Source of the DNA: Hymenopellis radicata
Taxonomy: Eukaryota > Basidiomycota > Agaricomycetes > Agaricales > Physalacriaceae
Assembly: GCA_015501595.1 (NCBI GenBank)
Contig: JADNRX010000232.1
Location: forward strand, 1 to 64,000
Direction of reading: 5' to 3'
Length of the DNA: 64,000 nucleotides
Shown here: positions 11,485-23,005 of the stretch, in pieces
Position numbering within the stretch: the first letter of the stretch is position 1
How the letters are laid out: every line of letters starts with the position of its first letter
The notes under the pieces: model-generated
What the model saw: the letters and a program-made list of their open reading frames with translations, nothing else
Told to the model about the DNA's origin: nothing
Database searches by the model: none
Program-made: the position numbers and the translations under genes

Positions 11485-13573
11485 ATGTCGTCGACGTCGT
11501 CAGAAACAGCGACGGGCATCGTCGAGCGCGTCCAAACGTTCGTGGCGGAGAACAAAAAGGCGGTGCTCGTCGGCACGGCCGTCGCGGCGGTCGCGGTCGG
11601 AGGAGCTGTTTACTACGCTTCATCATCCAAAGCTGCAGGCGACAAGGGCGACAAGAAGAAGCGGGGCAAGACGTCGGCGGCGGCGCCGAAGAAGAAAAAG
11701 ACGGTAAAGGATCGGGATGGGCCTCTACTTGAAGAGCGGAAGCCCAAGGCGCCGGTTGAGGGTACATACAATCCCGCCTTTGCCATCGCTGTTGCTGACC
11801 GTGTCCAGAGGAAAAGCCAGAGCTGACAGCGGAACAGATTGAGGCGCTACCCGTCGAGGTGAGTTTTGAGTTTGTCGTCTTCGTCGTCGTGCGTCTGAGT
11901 TTCTTTCCAAGAAACGGGGCCAGCTTGCTGCCGAGTACAAGCTCAAGGGCAACAACGCCTACCAGGCAAGAAAATTCAGCGACGCCGCCGCGCTATACAC
12001 CAAGGCCATCGAGGTGTCGCCCAAGGCCGAGCCCGTCTTCTACAGCAATCGTGCAGCATGTACGTGTTTTATCGCCGGCCAGACGTGTACTAACAATGCG
12101 CAGGCTACATGAATCTGTCTCCCCCAAAATACGAGCTCGTCGTCGCAGACTGCGACAAGGCGCTCGAGCTGGACACCCACTACCTTAAAGCCATGAACAG
12201 GCGCGCGACGGCGTTAGAAGCTCTGCAGCGCTATCAAGAAGCGCTGCGCGACTTTACCGCGTCCGCCATCCTCGACAAGTTTAACAACAAGGCGACTGGT
12301 GAGGCAGTAGAGCGCGTCTTAAAGTCTGTCGCAACACAGCGAGCGCACGAGATATTGACTGGTCGCGACCCACGGTTACCCTCCTTCACCTTTATCAACG
12401 CCTACTTTGCTGCTTTCCGTCCCCGCGCACATCCCGAAATCCCAGAAAATCCCTCGACTGGCGACGAGACGCTCGAAAAGGCTCTCGGTGCCCTTGACGC
12501 GTCCGACTACCAGCACGCCGTGTCGCTTGTCAACGAGGCCATAGAGCAGGGATTGTCGACTGACGTACTCAAGGCAGAGGCACTCAACCTGCGGGGCACG
12601 TTCAAGTAAGTCGCTGCTTTTCTTCAAGGATAAAATTGATGTTTGTGTTAGATTCCTCATGGGCGACGTTCCTGGCGCCAAAACCGACCTCCAGACCTCC
12701 ATTGACCTTGTCCCTTCGTTCACTCAAAGCCTCGTCAAGATTGCAAGCGTATACATGGAGCAGAGCGATCCGGAACAGGCTTTCAAATGCTTCGAGGATG
12801 CCATCGAGCAGAACCCGAATGATCCAGATATTTACTATCACCGGGGACAGGGTGGGTACATACCCTCCACTTTATACATTTCTCATTCCTGCTTCAGTAC
12901 TGTTCATTCTCAACCAGTTCAAAGAGGCAGCCGACAACTACACAAAATCAACGGAGCTCGACAAGGACTTCGTCTTCAGCCACATACAGTACGCCGTCGC
13001 CGAGTACAAGCAAGGTCAGACGGCGAAGAGTATGGCCTCCTTCCGGCGGACGATGACTGCGTTCCCCGACCGGGCTGAGCCATATAACTACTAGTGAGCG
13101 GCCCAATTGCGATTTCACTCTAGTCACTAAGGCTTCCCAGTGGTGAGCTCCTCCTCGACCAGCAGCGCTACCAGGATGCTGTTGAGAAATTCGACCGTGC
13201 CATTGAGATCGAGAAGAACAAGGGCACTCCCGTGCCTAACGTCCTTTCCCTCGTCAACAAGGGTCTCGCGCTCTACCAATGGCGGCAAGACCTCGCGCCT
13301 GCAGAGGAGTGTTGTACTGAGGCGCTTGCGATTGACCCAGAGTGCGACGCTGCTGTTGCTACGCTCGCCCAGCTCTCGCTGCAGCAGGGCCGCATCGACA
13401 AGGCTGTGGAGTGGTTCGGGAAGCAGGGGGAGCTTGCGAGGACAGAGCCTGAGCTGGTCAATGCGCTCACGTACGAGTACGCGACGCGCAGCCAGGTCGA
13501 GTTTCTCAAGAATTATCCGGAGATGGCGGGGCAGTTGAGTCAGATTGCGAGTTCGATGAGCGCGCAGGTGTAG
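11485..13573 (+). CDS. TOM70: Mitochondrial import receptor TOM70
   Basis: Outer-membrane receptor that binds carrier-type precursors and Hsp70/Hsp90 for import through the TOM complex. The start at 11485 gives [20 protein letters not shown], then a single Ala/Val/Gly-rich membrane helix at about residues 27-45, then a Lys-rich cytosolic linker ([16 protein letters not shown]). A tetratricopeptide array follows: [32 protein letters not shown] and [16 protein letters not shown] form the Hsp-clamp TPRs, and later repeats include [22 protein letters not shown] and [17 protein letters not shown]. The stop lies after SSMSAQV. Length of about 600 residues fits the family. Exons join cleanly with no frame break, unlike several neighbours, so it serves as an internal reference for sequence quality. 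Confidence 0.95.
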
Positions 13574-13904
13574 GGCGTTCCTCACATACCCGGCTGTGTT
13601 CGCCTGGTGTGAGGGGGAAAGGATGAAAATGGTGGTGGACGGTGTGTTGTCGCTCGTTTTACTTATTTATGAACGTTATGCTGTTACTTATATTAAAGCA
13701 CATCTTATTTTCATTTACTTGACCTCGTTCAAATGCAACCCCTACTCTCCTGATTCAAGCAGTATGAAGAGTCACTGATATACGTGGAGCGAGCAGGTCG
13801 AGTATCGGGGAGGGTGGGTGTCCCGCCCAGCGAGATGAAGTCGGTCAGATCACACGATATGTATTCCAGTGGCGGCATGACACCCCCCCACTCTCGTGAT
13901 GACC
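13574..13904. other. TOM70 3' flank
   Basis: Includes the AT-rich TOM70 3' flank. No further gene or RNA is visible. Confidence 0.5.
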
Positions 13905-14350
13905 TTGACCTCTGAGTCTCGAGGTTAAACGCGTTATACAGAGTGGCGCCCTTGGAGCACCTGTCGTCTTATCTGGCGACTTTCACGTCAACAGCGGGCG
14001 CGGTTTCCGTCCTTCGAGACTCGGTTTGCTCACACGCATCGTATCCTAGATCCGGCTCTCGGTGAGTCAGGCAATCATGGCGCTCCATATATTAGTTTAC
14101 GGTCCAGTATCTCACGCGCATCTGTGAGGGAGGAGAAGGCTCGCGTTTGAGTACGTCGGAGGTAAGTTGTTCTTTACTGTGCGATTCTCGCGTGAGACGA
14201 AGGTGACTGGCATTTTCAGGCTGATGAGGCTACACTGGGTGCGTCGCTCCGCAAGGAACTCGGAGGAGTCGTTGACGCGCACCTTCGCGTATATGGGAGA
14301 GCTAATCTGCGCGTGGTACGTTGCCTGTAGAGGGGTTGACACTGCCTAAG
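13905..14350 (+). pseudogene. Fused relic: Gfo/Idh dehydrogenase plus GMC oxidoreductase end
   Basis: From about 13905 to 14235 the plus strand matches the coding strand of the dehydrogenase gene at 3840-5411, including TCTCGAGGTTAAACGC, GGAGCACCTGTCGTCTTATC, TTCCGTCCTTCGAGACTCG, the intron donor GGAGGTAAGTTGTTCTTTAC and CAGGCTGATGAGG. Most of the exon between ATGGCGCTC and TTTACGGTCCAGTATCTC is deleted. At about 14240 it switches to the GMC oxidoreductase 3' region (compare 32021-32150), with AAGGAACTCGGAGGAGTCGTTGAC, CACCTTCGCGTATATGGGA and the following intron. It cannot encode either enzyme. Junction and deletion imply at least two rearrangements. Confidence 0.8.
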
Positions 14351-14929
14351 TTACTGTATCGGAGGTCTCCGAAGAAGCGATTGTACAGTAACTAGTGTAT
14401 CATCTATTAGTATCAGAATTCTGGTAAACGAAAGTTCATTCAGATCGGAACAAGTAACTGGTCAGCCACCCTGGACTTTCGTTGAGGAGTGGCTCTCCCG
14501 CTGATCAGTCCCTCACTGGACCGCCGGCCTTGTATCAAACCATTGTCAATGAGTCACCAGAATCGAAGCCACCGTCGAGTTACTATCTCGTCATGTCATG
14601 GCATCTTGGGAATTGAGGCACCACAGGACTTCGTTCGTCGGCGGCCATTCAGTACTTCATGTATGAGAACCCACGAACACGCGTTCTCCTTAGCAATCGG
14701 ATCTGTTTGCTGAGAACTTCTCAGGTGGCGACGACTGATATTCATAGAGCTTACTCCCTCTACGCTCCGATAGTTATTAGTCTGATCTTATCGATTATTA
14801 CAAAAGCCATTTTCATACACAGGAGCTAATTTGAAAAGTGGAGGAACTTTCTCCTCTCTAACTAATTAACGTGTAAGTAGTACTTCGACTGATCTACTTC
14901 GAAGTCTCCAGACGAATGGAAGAAAATGG
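14351..14929. other. No gene seen
   Basis: Only short, unrelated open frames. Probably decayed sequence between two relics. Confidence 0.4.
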
Positions 14930-15480
14930 GCAGTCGACAGCCAGACCTATGCGGTAGCGTTAGAGAATATACGTGGAACTGAAAGGGCCTCAAAGCGCAC
15001 ATTGTACCAGTAGAAGGAGACTTGATCGTCCGCGCACGTACGCAGTGTCAGGAATCGAAAGGTAACCACAAGGCCTAGACTGAGGAAGACGAGGTCAACG
15101 TGCAGCCCCAAGTTCCATACGTGGCAGAGAATGAGCGTCCACGTCAGGATACAGATTACAACGCTGTATCGGGAGGCTATGGGATACAAAGCGCTTGTTC
15201 CTCTTGTCACCTTCTACGTCCTTGAAGTCCTGGGTCTGTATCGTCGTCGCAAAGATCCCGAAGCTGATGCAGATGGCCAGGAGACTGATGTCGGTCAACG
15301 AGTCGAAATCTACGCCTAAATAGTGTAAGAACTATTTAGAGAGTACGAGAAGCATTCTCCGAACGTACCACTGGGATTAACGTCGTCTTAATGTCGGATT
15401 TCGTGAACAGGAAAAGTAGCTTGATCACTCGAAGGGCTGAGGCCACGGAAAGGCATGTCGTAGCCATAATAACAAGGGGA
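14930..15480 (-). pseudogene. Truncated UbiA prenyltransferase relic
   Basis: Minus-strand translation gives TDISLLAICISFGIFATTIQ, then TQDFKDVEGDK (the second Asp-rich UbiA motif), and in another frame LRTCADDQVSFYWYNVR. These align with TDVSLCAIYISSGVVATTIH, TQDFKDVEGDK and LRTRADDEVSYYWYNVR of the intact gene at 24.7-26.1 kb. Near 15370-15450 a segment matches that gene's exon encoding LFTKSDIKTMLIP. The middle, with the first Asp-rich motif, is deleted and frames are broken. Confidence 0.75.
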
Positions 15481-16364
15481 AGATATATTCCGAGTTATAC
15501 GTCAAACACATTGAATAGGTAGGGACGATGCGTAGATATTGAAGCCTTAGGCCTTAGGCTGTATCGCTCCAAAAATGCAAGGCGTGTGCAGAACAACTTG
15601 GAAACTGATTTCGAATCGCAAGCTTTACGTGTCTTGACGGAGCCATGTGGTAGACGGCCAGTAGAGATATCCGGTTTGACGAGTGCGGTTAGAATTGATC
15701 ATTTCATGAGTACAAGGAGATAGCGATGTGCCAGGCCGTTTGGGTTCTTGATCGTCATTAAAACAGTTGTGAGCTTGCATCTCATGGCGCGGCTAGTTCT
15801 CAAGGGCGCCTTTCGTATTTCCATTGAAGTACAGGGTCTCCTTCTGATACGCAGTGCAGCTTACGAGGAGATATCGAAGAGATATCAGCAGAACCGTAAG
15901 TAACATGAAAGGCCTGATCGGTGTTTAACGTTGAAGTGCCGAGAGGCCATTGAAAATTTCAAATCGCGCATACTACTGCCTCTCACGTTCCTAGTCTCTG
16001 CGGACACACAAGTGATTATTCACAGCAGAAAGGTCGCACAGCAATATCGCCTTCCTAGGAAAGAAGCGGTCATATGCCCCGAGTAGCCAGAGACCTGCTT
16101 GACGTCGGACTAAGCCAGCGGCATCAGAGACCGAAAAATAACGTCTTCAGAGAAGATCACGTACCTGTCGACGTAGCCAGTAGACTTAAGCTACAAGTCG
16201 CGTCGACGAACCGAGGCATCACTTGCTCCCTAAAGAAAGTAGTAACCGAGGTGGTTCGGGTCCCAAGTAATTTGTCAGCAGGTAGTGCTCACTTCCTCGT
16301 TTCAAGGAAAGTCGCATATGATTGTACATTTCTACTTCAACATTGTGGCTATCTCGTGTCATAA
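15481..16364. other. Decayed DNA with a diverged repeat
   Basis: No gene. Around 15690-15830, the text GCGATGTGCCAGGCCGTTTGG ... GGCGCGGCTAGTTCTCAAGG loosely matches 29440-29520 on the same strand, so a flank of the P450/GMC region may have been copied here. The region has many frame breaks. Confidence 0.4.
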
Positions 16365-19300
16365 TTATTCCAACAGACCCGTACTCTCCCAGTACGTCAT
16401 CCATCCGTTCACGTCGGCGCTGCTCAAAGATAGGAGAGCAGAAGAAGAGAGAGACTGCGATACAGACAACGCGTTGTCCATCGACATCGACGCCATTCCG
16501 TAGGCTTCCTTATTGCCGCCCGTCGACTCTGCAATCGTCCTGAAGATGTGCAGGAACCTGAAGGCCTGGACGTCGATTCCTCCCTTGGACCTCAAGGCCG
16601 CGTCAGCCGCCTTTTCCAGCTTATCGAGCCAAGCAGTGCTGGAAATCAAAGCGACGGAGATTCGTGCGGCCACGGTCTCTGCGACAAGGCGACCGAAAAC
16701 AGGTTTCGGTTGGGCGAGGTGAATGACCGTGATGTTTTTAGGTGTTTCAAGGAAATCTACGATGGCTTCGGCAGCGACATGCACTGGAAGCCATGACACC
16801 GCCTAGGATATCATGTTTAACACTCGTATAGACGAAATACAGAGGATTACTTACCCTGTCATCACATGGAAATGCGCCGAGCTTGAGAGCACTTTGTACC
16901 ATCGACGGGAACCACTCCTTGGAGTTCCAGAATCCGTTCCTCCCACCACAAACTTGACCAACTCTGACAATGAGAGGGCGAAGGGTGGTTTGCGATGCGA
17001 CAGACGTCAAGATTTCTTCGGCGACCCATTTAGATTCAGAGTAACCATTTCCGAGAGCGAAGTCTGATTGAACGGGCTCCTCCAAAATCTTTCCAAAGTC
17101 GGCGGTGCATCTAGAGTACGTGAGACGTGGGAGTTGGGGATGAAAACTCTTACAATGTAAGACTCCGATGGAGCTGATGAACATTAGCCTAGGCGGTTCT
17201 TTGAAGGTCGATCGCAGTGCGAGATCAACAACGCCGCGCAGCCCTTCAAGTTGGATTCAAATGACGACAGACCAAGGTTGAAGTCGACGCGCCAGGCTAT
17301 GGGAGAATGCTTGAGTGTGCGTTTCAAAACATCTGCCGAAGGAGTTACTCACAATTGCTGATGATGCTCGTAACCGACGCTCGCAACTGATCATAAACGT
17401 TAAGTAGCTGGTGAACACGGATTTCGAATACACGTACCTGCTCGTAAGCATCGGTCGAGAGACCAAGATTCTCGCGAGTAAGATCGCCTTCAAGGTATAC
17501 CACCTTCTCGACTTTCGTGAGCAGATCTTCGTCCAAACCGCGCACTTGAAAATCGGACAACAGCCGATCGCGCAGGGTCTTCGTATTCGATGAACGCCCC
17601 AGTGCAAAGACCTTTGAAACTCTGTCATCTGCGATAAGACGTTCCAAGATGTGAGATCCTAGACTCCCCGTTGGACCAACCAACAGTACTTGGGATGCAT
17701 CTCTAGGTGGCGTTGCTTCCCCAGATGGCTGAGGCAAGCCTGCGAGGTACTTGATGACCATATCAGTCATATGCTTCGCTTTTTCTTCAGGAGTAGCAAG
17801 GGCCGTGCTAGCCTCCCCATGTGCCAGATCGTGGACGTGTTTGGAGAGCAGCGCAATCGTGGGATGATGGTAGACAAAGTTATCGGCATTCCCACGAGCA
17901 TCCAGCTCTGCATTCTCGCGCAAGGCGCGGAGAAGCGTATTGCGAATCCAAGTGGCTTGGAGGCTGTTGATACATATGGTCAGCTGAAGAAGATGTAGGT
18001 GAGGCTCCAAGGGTATCTTACCTGTCACAAGCGCCCTGTTGAAAGAGATCCTCCTCGTTGCTGATCTGACGGACAAGCACCTTATTCACGATACTACGAA
18101 CGTACTCGGTCGTTGACACTATGTCCCATGTGTTAGGGATTGTGTCAAGAGCCTGCGAAGTCTCCTCCACAGTATCGTACAACGCATTGATCTCGTCTGC
18201 GTAATCCTCGAGAATAATCGAACGACGCGCCGTATTCTTGGAGGTCAAGCTGAACGGTTTCGTCGGCGAAGCGATCAAGATCATCTGTTCTTCCGTGAGA
18301 CAGAGAATTCGTGAAGGTAAATGAGCTCACCTCTTTGAATATCCTCGAGTGCTGTGGTGCGAATGCATTCATTTCTTCGACAGTTGGCCTGTGTATGCTC
18401 AGAAATGGAAATGTGTGAGAGCAGAACTAGTCACCAGATCTTATTCCTGAACGTCGCCACGGCTACTGCATCAACAGGGTCTACTTGATGTTGCAGGACT
18501 GGCTCTACGATAACGCCAGCGTGGAAACGCCCACGACCAAACATCACACTATGAGCCAGGCGAGGATCCTTGTTCAAATTGTCTCTGGGACGAGGTCATA
18601 TAAACAACAAGGGAAGAAATATCGATCTTACCCAGTGGACCGGGATTAGTCTATGGAATGCATTCAGACTCGGATGCTGAGATGAGGACGTTAGAGAGTA
18701 CCTTTTCACCAGTGCTATGCATAATCTGATCGTCGTTCCGGCCGAACACTTTCCAAAACCCAGGCTTTGTCGGATGCGGCCTAAAGAGGTCGGAGCTCGC
18801 ATACGCGGGTGAGCCGTCGATTTTCGCGTTGACCACCGAGAGTGTCCACCACGGAGAAGGCTACTTGTACATAGACAAAGTACTCTTAGACAATGAACAA
18901 GAAACGTACCAGTATCATATACTCGAACGTGTTATTGCCATTGGGGATCATCCTATAACCGGCCGATTCGGAGAATTGGAAGTACTCCCAATCCATGTCA
19001 ACGGTGGCTGCAAAGTTGGTTAACAAGTGAAGCCTCGTCCAACGCCGCCGAACACACCTGGTAAGTAAACCGACAGTATTCCGGACTCAGTGCTGCGCAT
19101 GTTTGTTCTTCAGAAAAGGACTAAGTGCGAAGGAAATATCGGTACCTGCCATACATGGAGAAAACGCTAACGCCTTGAGAGATTAGGTGATCACCAGTTG
19201 CTTTCGCCAAAGGTCCTCCGGCGTAGATCTGTAGCGTGTTCATCAACGTCGCAACCCTAAGAAAGACTTGAATGTATACTCACAATGCCCTGCCGAGAAC

Positions 19301-20518
19301 GAAACCAGTCGACGTGGCTGGCGTTGAGTGCCCAAGCCTAGCAAAATGTCACACAGCGCCAACAGTATGAACCCGTGTCACTTGCCTCAACGAAGGACGG
19401 TACGCACACGGCGTAATCCGAGTTAGTAGCTTTCATGCCTTCGAAGCAGTGCTCTGGAGTAGGTGCAATTGGTGGCCATTGAGGCTGGAACGCGCCTAAA
19501 ATCGACCCAGAGGTTGCCTGGTTCAGAGGTCAAATTCGCCAGGAGGCGAGGACAGCTTCGGCTTACAGAAAACAACAGCATTCCCATGGGTAGCCCATGA
19601 AACGAGGGTAATCCATGAGTTGACAGAATCTTTCCAGACATATTGCGAGACCCAAAGAACGGCACCAGAGCCGCTTCAAAGATGTGGCGGTGAGAGGTTG
19701 GGATGAGTTTTGGAAACGAAGTCGATCCTAGAAACCAGGAGTTAACAATAAGCCAACATGCTGCAGCATTAGCGTACCAGACGAGTGCATGATGAAGGCA
19801 GGTTCGGACGCGTCGCGTAGCTGTGCAGAGTTCAAAGTCGGAAGCGAATTACTGGCTGTCGATCCATCTTGGCCGTAGACGTCGTCGAATAAGAGAATGT
19901 CAGAGACGACTGGAGTACTGTCATTCGGAAATTCGTTTTTCAACATGAGTAGGGCGGCTTGCATCAGCTGGCGCATCGCATCATCGTGACCAAGGAAGAC
20001 GCGACCGACATTTGCTGCATGAAGCAAGTGGGCAACCGCCGTCGCTGAATTGCGTGGTGAGATTGGAAATGGAATGCAGTCCGCCCGCATGATGCCAAAG
20101 AACAATGTTTGGTAGGAAATTACGTCTAAAAGAAATGAGCCGCCTTCTGTACATGAGAATGAGATTACGTACCAGTTGACGCAAGGATGGCAACCACCGG
20201 GGCCACTTCAGATGCATCGGATGTAATCTTACAAGACGAAGTTATTTTATGCGCCACGAATTTCATGGCGGATGAGAACTCGGGCCATAGGATCGAGCGA
20301 ATCGCGTCACCAAACGGATAAACAAAGACCGGATGATCTCTGTTGTGTTGTCCGTTCCACTCGATGATCTCGGGCATAGAGAGAGAACCATCGAGAGGTG
20401 GAGTCCTCCATGTCGCACACGATTGTGGTGTAGCGAGCAACGGCAGGTCCGGAAGAAAGGCAGTACGAGGCATGTGTATGATGGAAGACGAGCGGATGGA
20501 ATCTGTATGCAACACCAT
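16365..20518 (-). CDS. Adenylate-forming reductase A (A-T-R, NRPS-like)
   Basis: Single-module enzyme of about 1,050 residues that activates a carboxylic acid, loads it on a phosphopantetheine arm and reduces it to an aldehyde with NADPH. The start at 20518 gives MVLHTDSIRSSSIIHMPRTA. The A domain shows HSSGSTSFPK (A3, across an intron), YGSTESGILS (A5, across an intron), VFGRNDDQIMHSTGEKTNPG and GRGRFHAGVIVEP. The T domain reads DLFQQGACDSLQATW, with the carrier Ser made at a splice junction. The R domain starts VLLVGPTGSLGSHIL (Rossmann) and has GYSESKW (YxxxK). Stop at 16365-16367. I could join all exons I examined without a frame break. Substrate unknown; family members take aryl, amino or 2-oxo acids. 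Confidence 0.88.
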
Positions 20519-21623
20519 TTCAAGGTGCTTTAAGTGTGGTCTACATAAGCAACTGCCTGCAGCCAGATGGCAGTAGAAGCTGACATTGTCTGGTCACATT
20601 GTAACGTAACGTCATCGTCCGGTCATCTCCAAACGTACCATCGAAAAGCTGTCCTTGGACGAGCTTGCATCGAGATCTCTTCTGGAACAGTGTTCCGACT
20701 TCCTATTATCGACTTATGTTTGTCTGAACTGGTTTGCTTGTGGATTGACGCCTCCTTGAGATCGCCGATCACGCCTGATCCCGTGTGGCGGGATTCCTGA
20801 CGGGACTGTTCATCATCTTTTCAATGATCAATCTTTCAGACCCGTCGTCTTCACATGCTGTAACAAGCGGAACTTGGGACAGCTTCTAACGGCGACATAC
20901 TGTCGAGTTTCGGCGACAACCGAATGAATAGGCGGGAGGCAGACTACACTGGCAGCATCAATGACAACAGCGCTAGATGACCAGTTAGACGCTGAATGGA
21001 GACCCAGGTGTGCCTCCTTCGTGGGCACTGGTTTCTGCCTGCCTCCGTCCCCTCAATTGGTGGTTTCGCCAATCTCGAACGGGTTTGTTCCGTCTGGTCA
21101 TATCATGGATCATGGCGACGAAATCGCGCCGGGTTTTCCCGTCCTCTTCATCCATCTTTCCGCCTAGACACGACGAGGAGACGGGTAGACTGCTGCAGAG
21201 GATGTACAGCACGCACTCTCTCCGACCGTCTTGCGCTTGGAGCTGGGTACGCGCACACAAGCGCTGCACGCGGACATAGTCTGTGTTCTCGGGCACATCA
21301 CTGCTACCGCTCGCTAGCGGTACAGACATGGCCGATGGTCCGTGAAATAATTCTCGGGTAGCACAACTTCTGTTCGACCTCTAGTAGTGAACTGTCGATG
21401 ACAGTAGTCATAATTTTCACCCACATTTGTATTTCTGTTGCCTTTGGCTCGCGGCGAATCAGAAGCTCTCATACCCACTTCTTGACATGACCACACAAGA
21501 TGCGTGCTTTTAATCCAACTGTTTCTGACGCAAACTAAAGCAGGAATCATAAAAAAGTACGAAAAGACATAACGAGGGTACTAAATAAATAGGTATAGAA
21601 GCGAGTGGTGTTTTGCGACATGC
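20519..21623. other. No gene seen
   Basis: Upstream of reductase A. Overlapping short open frames on both strands (20.8-21.4 kb) have no recognisable motif. A short palindromic stretch (CCGCTCGCTAGCGG) lies near 21308. May contain decayed coding DNA. Confidence 0.35.
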
Positions 21624-23005
21624 TTATCGTGTCATCGATTTGGTACTTCTATTTCCTGGTTCAACGGATTCCGAATCCTCGTTTGGATAACCCACGACAT
21701 GCACATGCTCGACACCTACGCGTAGTTCGTGTTCCTCTTGGGCAGTGGTGGCCGTCAACTGGGAAACGAGTGTCGTGGGATCAACCGAAGTCTGTGCCCA
21801 TCCCAGGCCAACTCGAACATTGATGAGAAGGGCTGTCGCAGCGCATACGTGCCCAATGGTATCGACCATGAAGAACTGTAGAGTAGAATGGCACGTATAG
21901 ACGATGAGGAATAACAAGCTCCATGTCCTGTGCCAAACAGTACGTCGTAAGTTCGAAGGACACGGCGCAATAACTTACGAGTACACGGCTGCGCTTTCAA
22001 TCATGGTCGCCATTACCGACTAAATTGCATGCATCAGGTGGGGCTGTCTGGCACGAGTACCTAACTCACCGTTAGGCTTCCTCCGCCGTACTGTTTAACG
22101 AGTCGATTGATTTTCCAGATACGGTATGAGATCATGGCTAAAAGGTGAAGATGGCCACTATCAGATCTTGTTGGGATACTACAAGTCTCGTCGTACCGGT
22201 GCTGTACGTGTTAGTGCTTTCCACAAGGTAAGTGAACTGTGATAATAGATACGGCGGCCTGGACCTACCAAAAGGTGAAGCAGAGGTCGCTAATGATCCA
22301 TCGGCCCGCAGCGGATGAAAAGATATCCCACTCGGGATTCCACTGTCGCAGAGTCTGAGTTAGCAGTAATCAAGACAACTACGAAAGCATCCTCGCACCT
22401 GAGTGAATTCCGTGATTATACCAATTGTGCAGGCTGAACAAAGTCTGTGAGTGACGGATGATTCGAACGCAGTGGAAGCCGCGGTGTCTTACTTATCAAG
22501 GCCACTATACTCAGGCAAGGGAAGATGATAACTCTTCTGTTGTAGTTCCAGACGACCCACAAACGGTACGTCTGAACACGATTAGTGCCCACGCCTAGAA
22601 GAAGAATGAACGACTGACAATCATGGCATCGCCGATAATAACGGTGCCCAAATCAAACGTCGTTCTGACGATATTGCTTGTCTGAGAGAAGTCGGCCAGG
22701 AACTCTACAGGTGCCGCGCCGCCCTTATAGAGGTAAAAGGCTTGAACGAGGCGGAATACCAAAGTAATCCAAACAGCGGTGGAGCAGATGAAGATCAGGA
22801 TTGTTCCAATGAATATGAGTGTCCAAGTCGTGCCCTCTACAGGAATTAGTTTCCTGGACGTCGGGCCTTTCAGCCACCGACAGTGTCGCAGTAGATGCAG
22901 ATATGTCGATGTGCTGAAAAGAACAACACACATGCCATACAGAACGCTTTGGAAGCAGACAGTGATAAGAGAGACGTTGAGGAGATACTGCGCGGGACTG
23001 ATCAT
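21624..23005 (-). CDS. Multi-pass membrane protein (YRLW/YRIW basidiomycete family)
   Basis: Start at 23005 gives MISPAQYLLNVSLITVC and a series of hydrophobic helices: SVLYGMCVVLFSTSTYLHLL, TWTLIFIGTILIFICSTAVW, then GDAMI spliced to YRLWVVWNYNRRVIIFPCL, later AMISYRIWKINRLVKQYGGG, and a final pair before a polar tail that stops at 21624-21626. About seven helices with the YRLW and YRIW signatures mark a large mushroom-specific membrane family of unknown role; the fold suggests a receptor-like protein but no ligand is known. Five or six short introns are inferred. It sits between reductase A and the UbiA gene. Confidence 0.75.

Noticed and set aside
11327..11767. Long minus-strand open frame rich in Pro/Ser over the TOM70 start
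   Set aside because: Antisense shadow of the GC-rich TOM70 first exon; no motif and no matching splice signals.
15905..15935. TGATCGGTGTTTAACGTT-like text recurring near 24290 and 26275 as a possible shared operator
   Set aside because: Short, imperfect and in differing orientations; not enough to call a regulatory site.
20985..21361. Overlapping frames of 89-121 codons on both strands
   Set aside because: No motif, no codon-use contrast with the other strand, and no convincing splice context; treated as chance frames.
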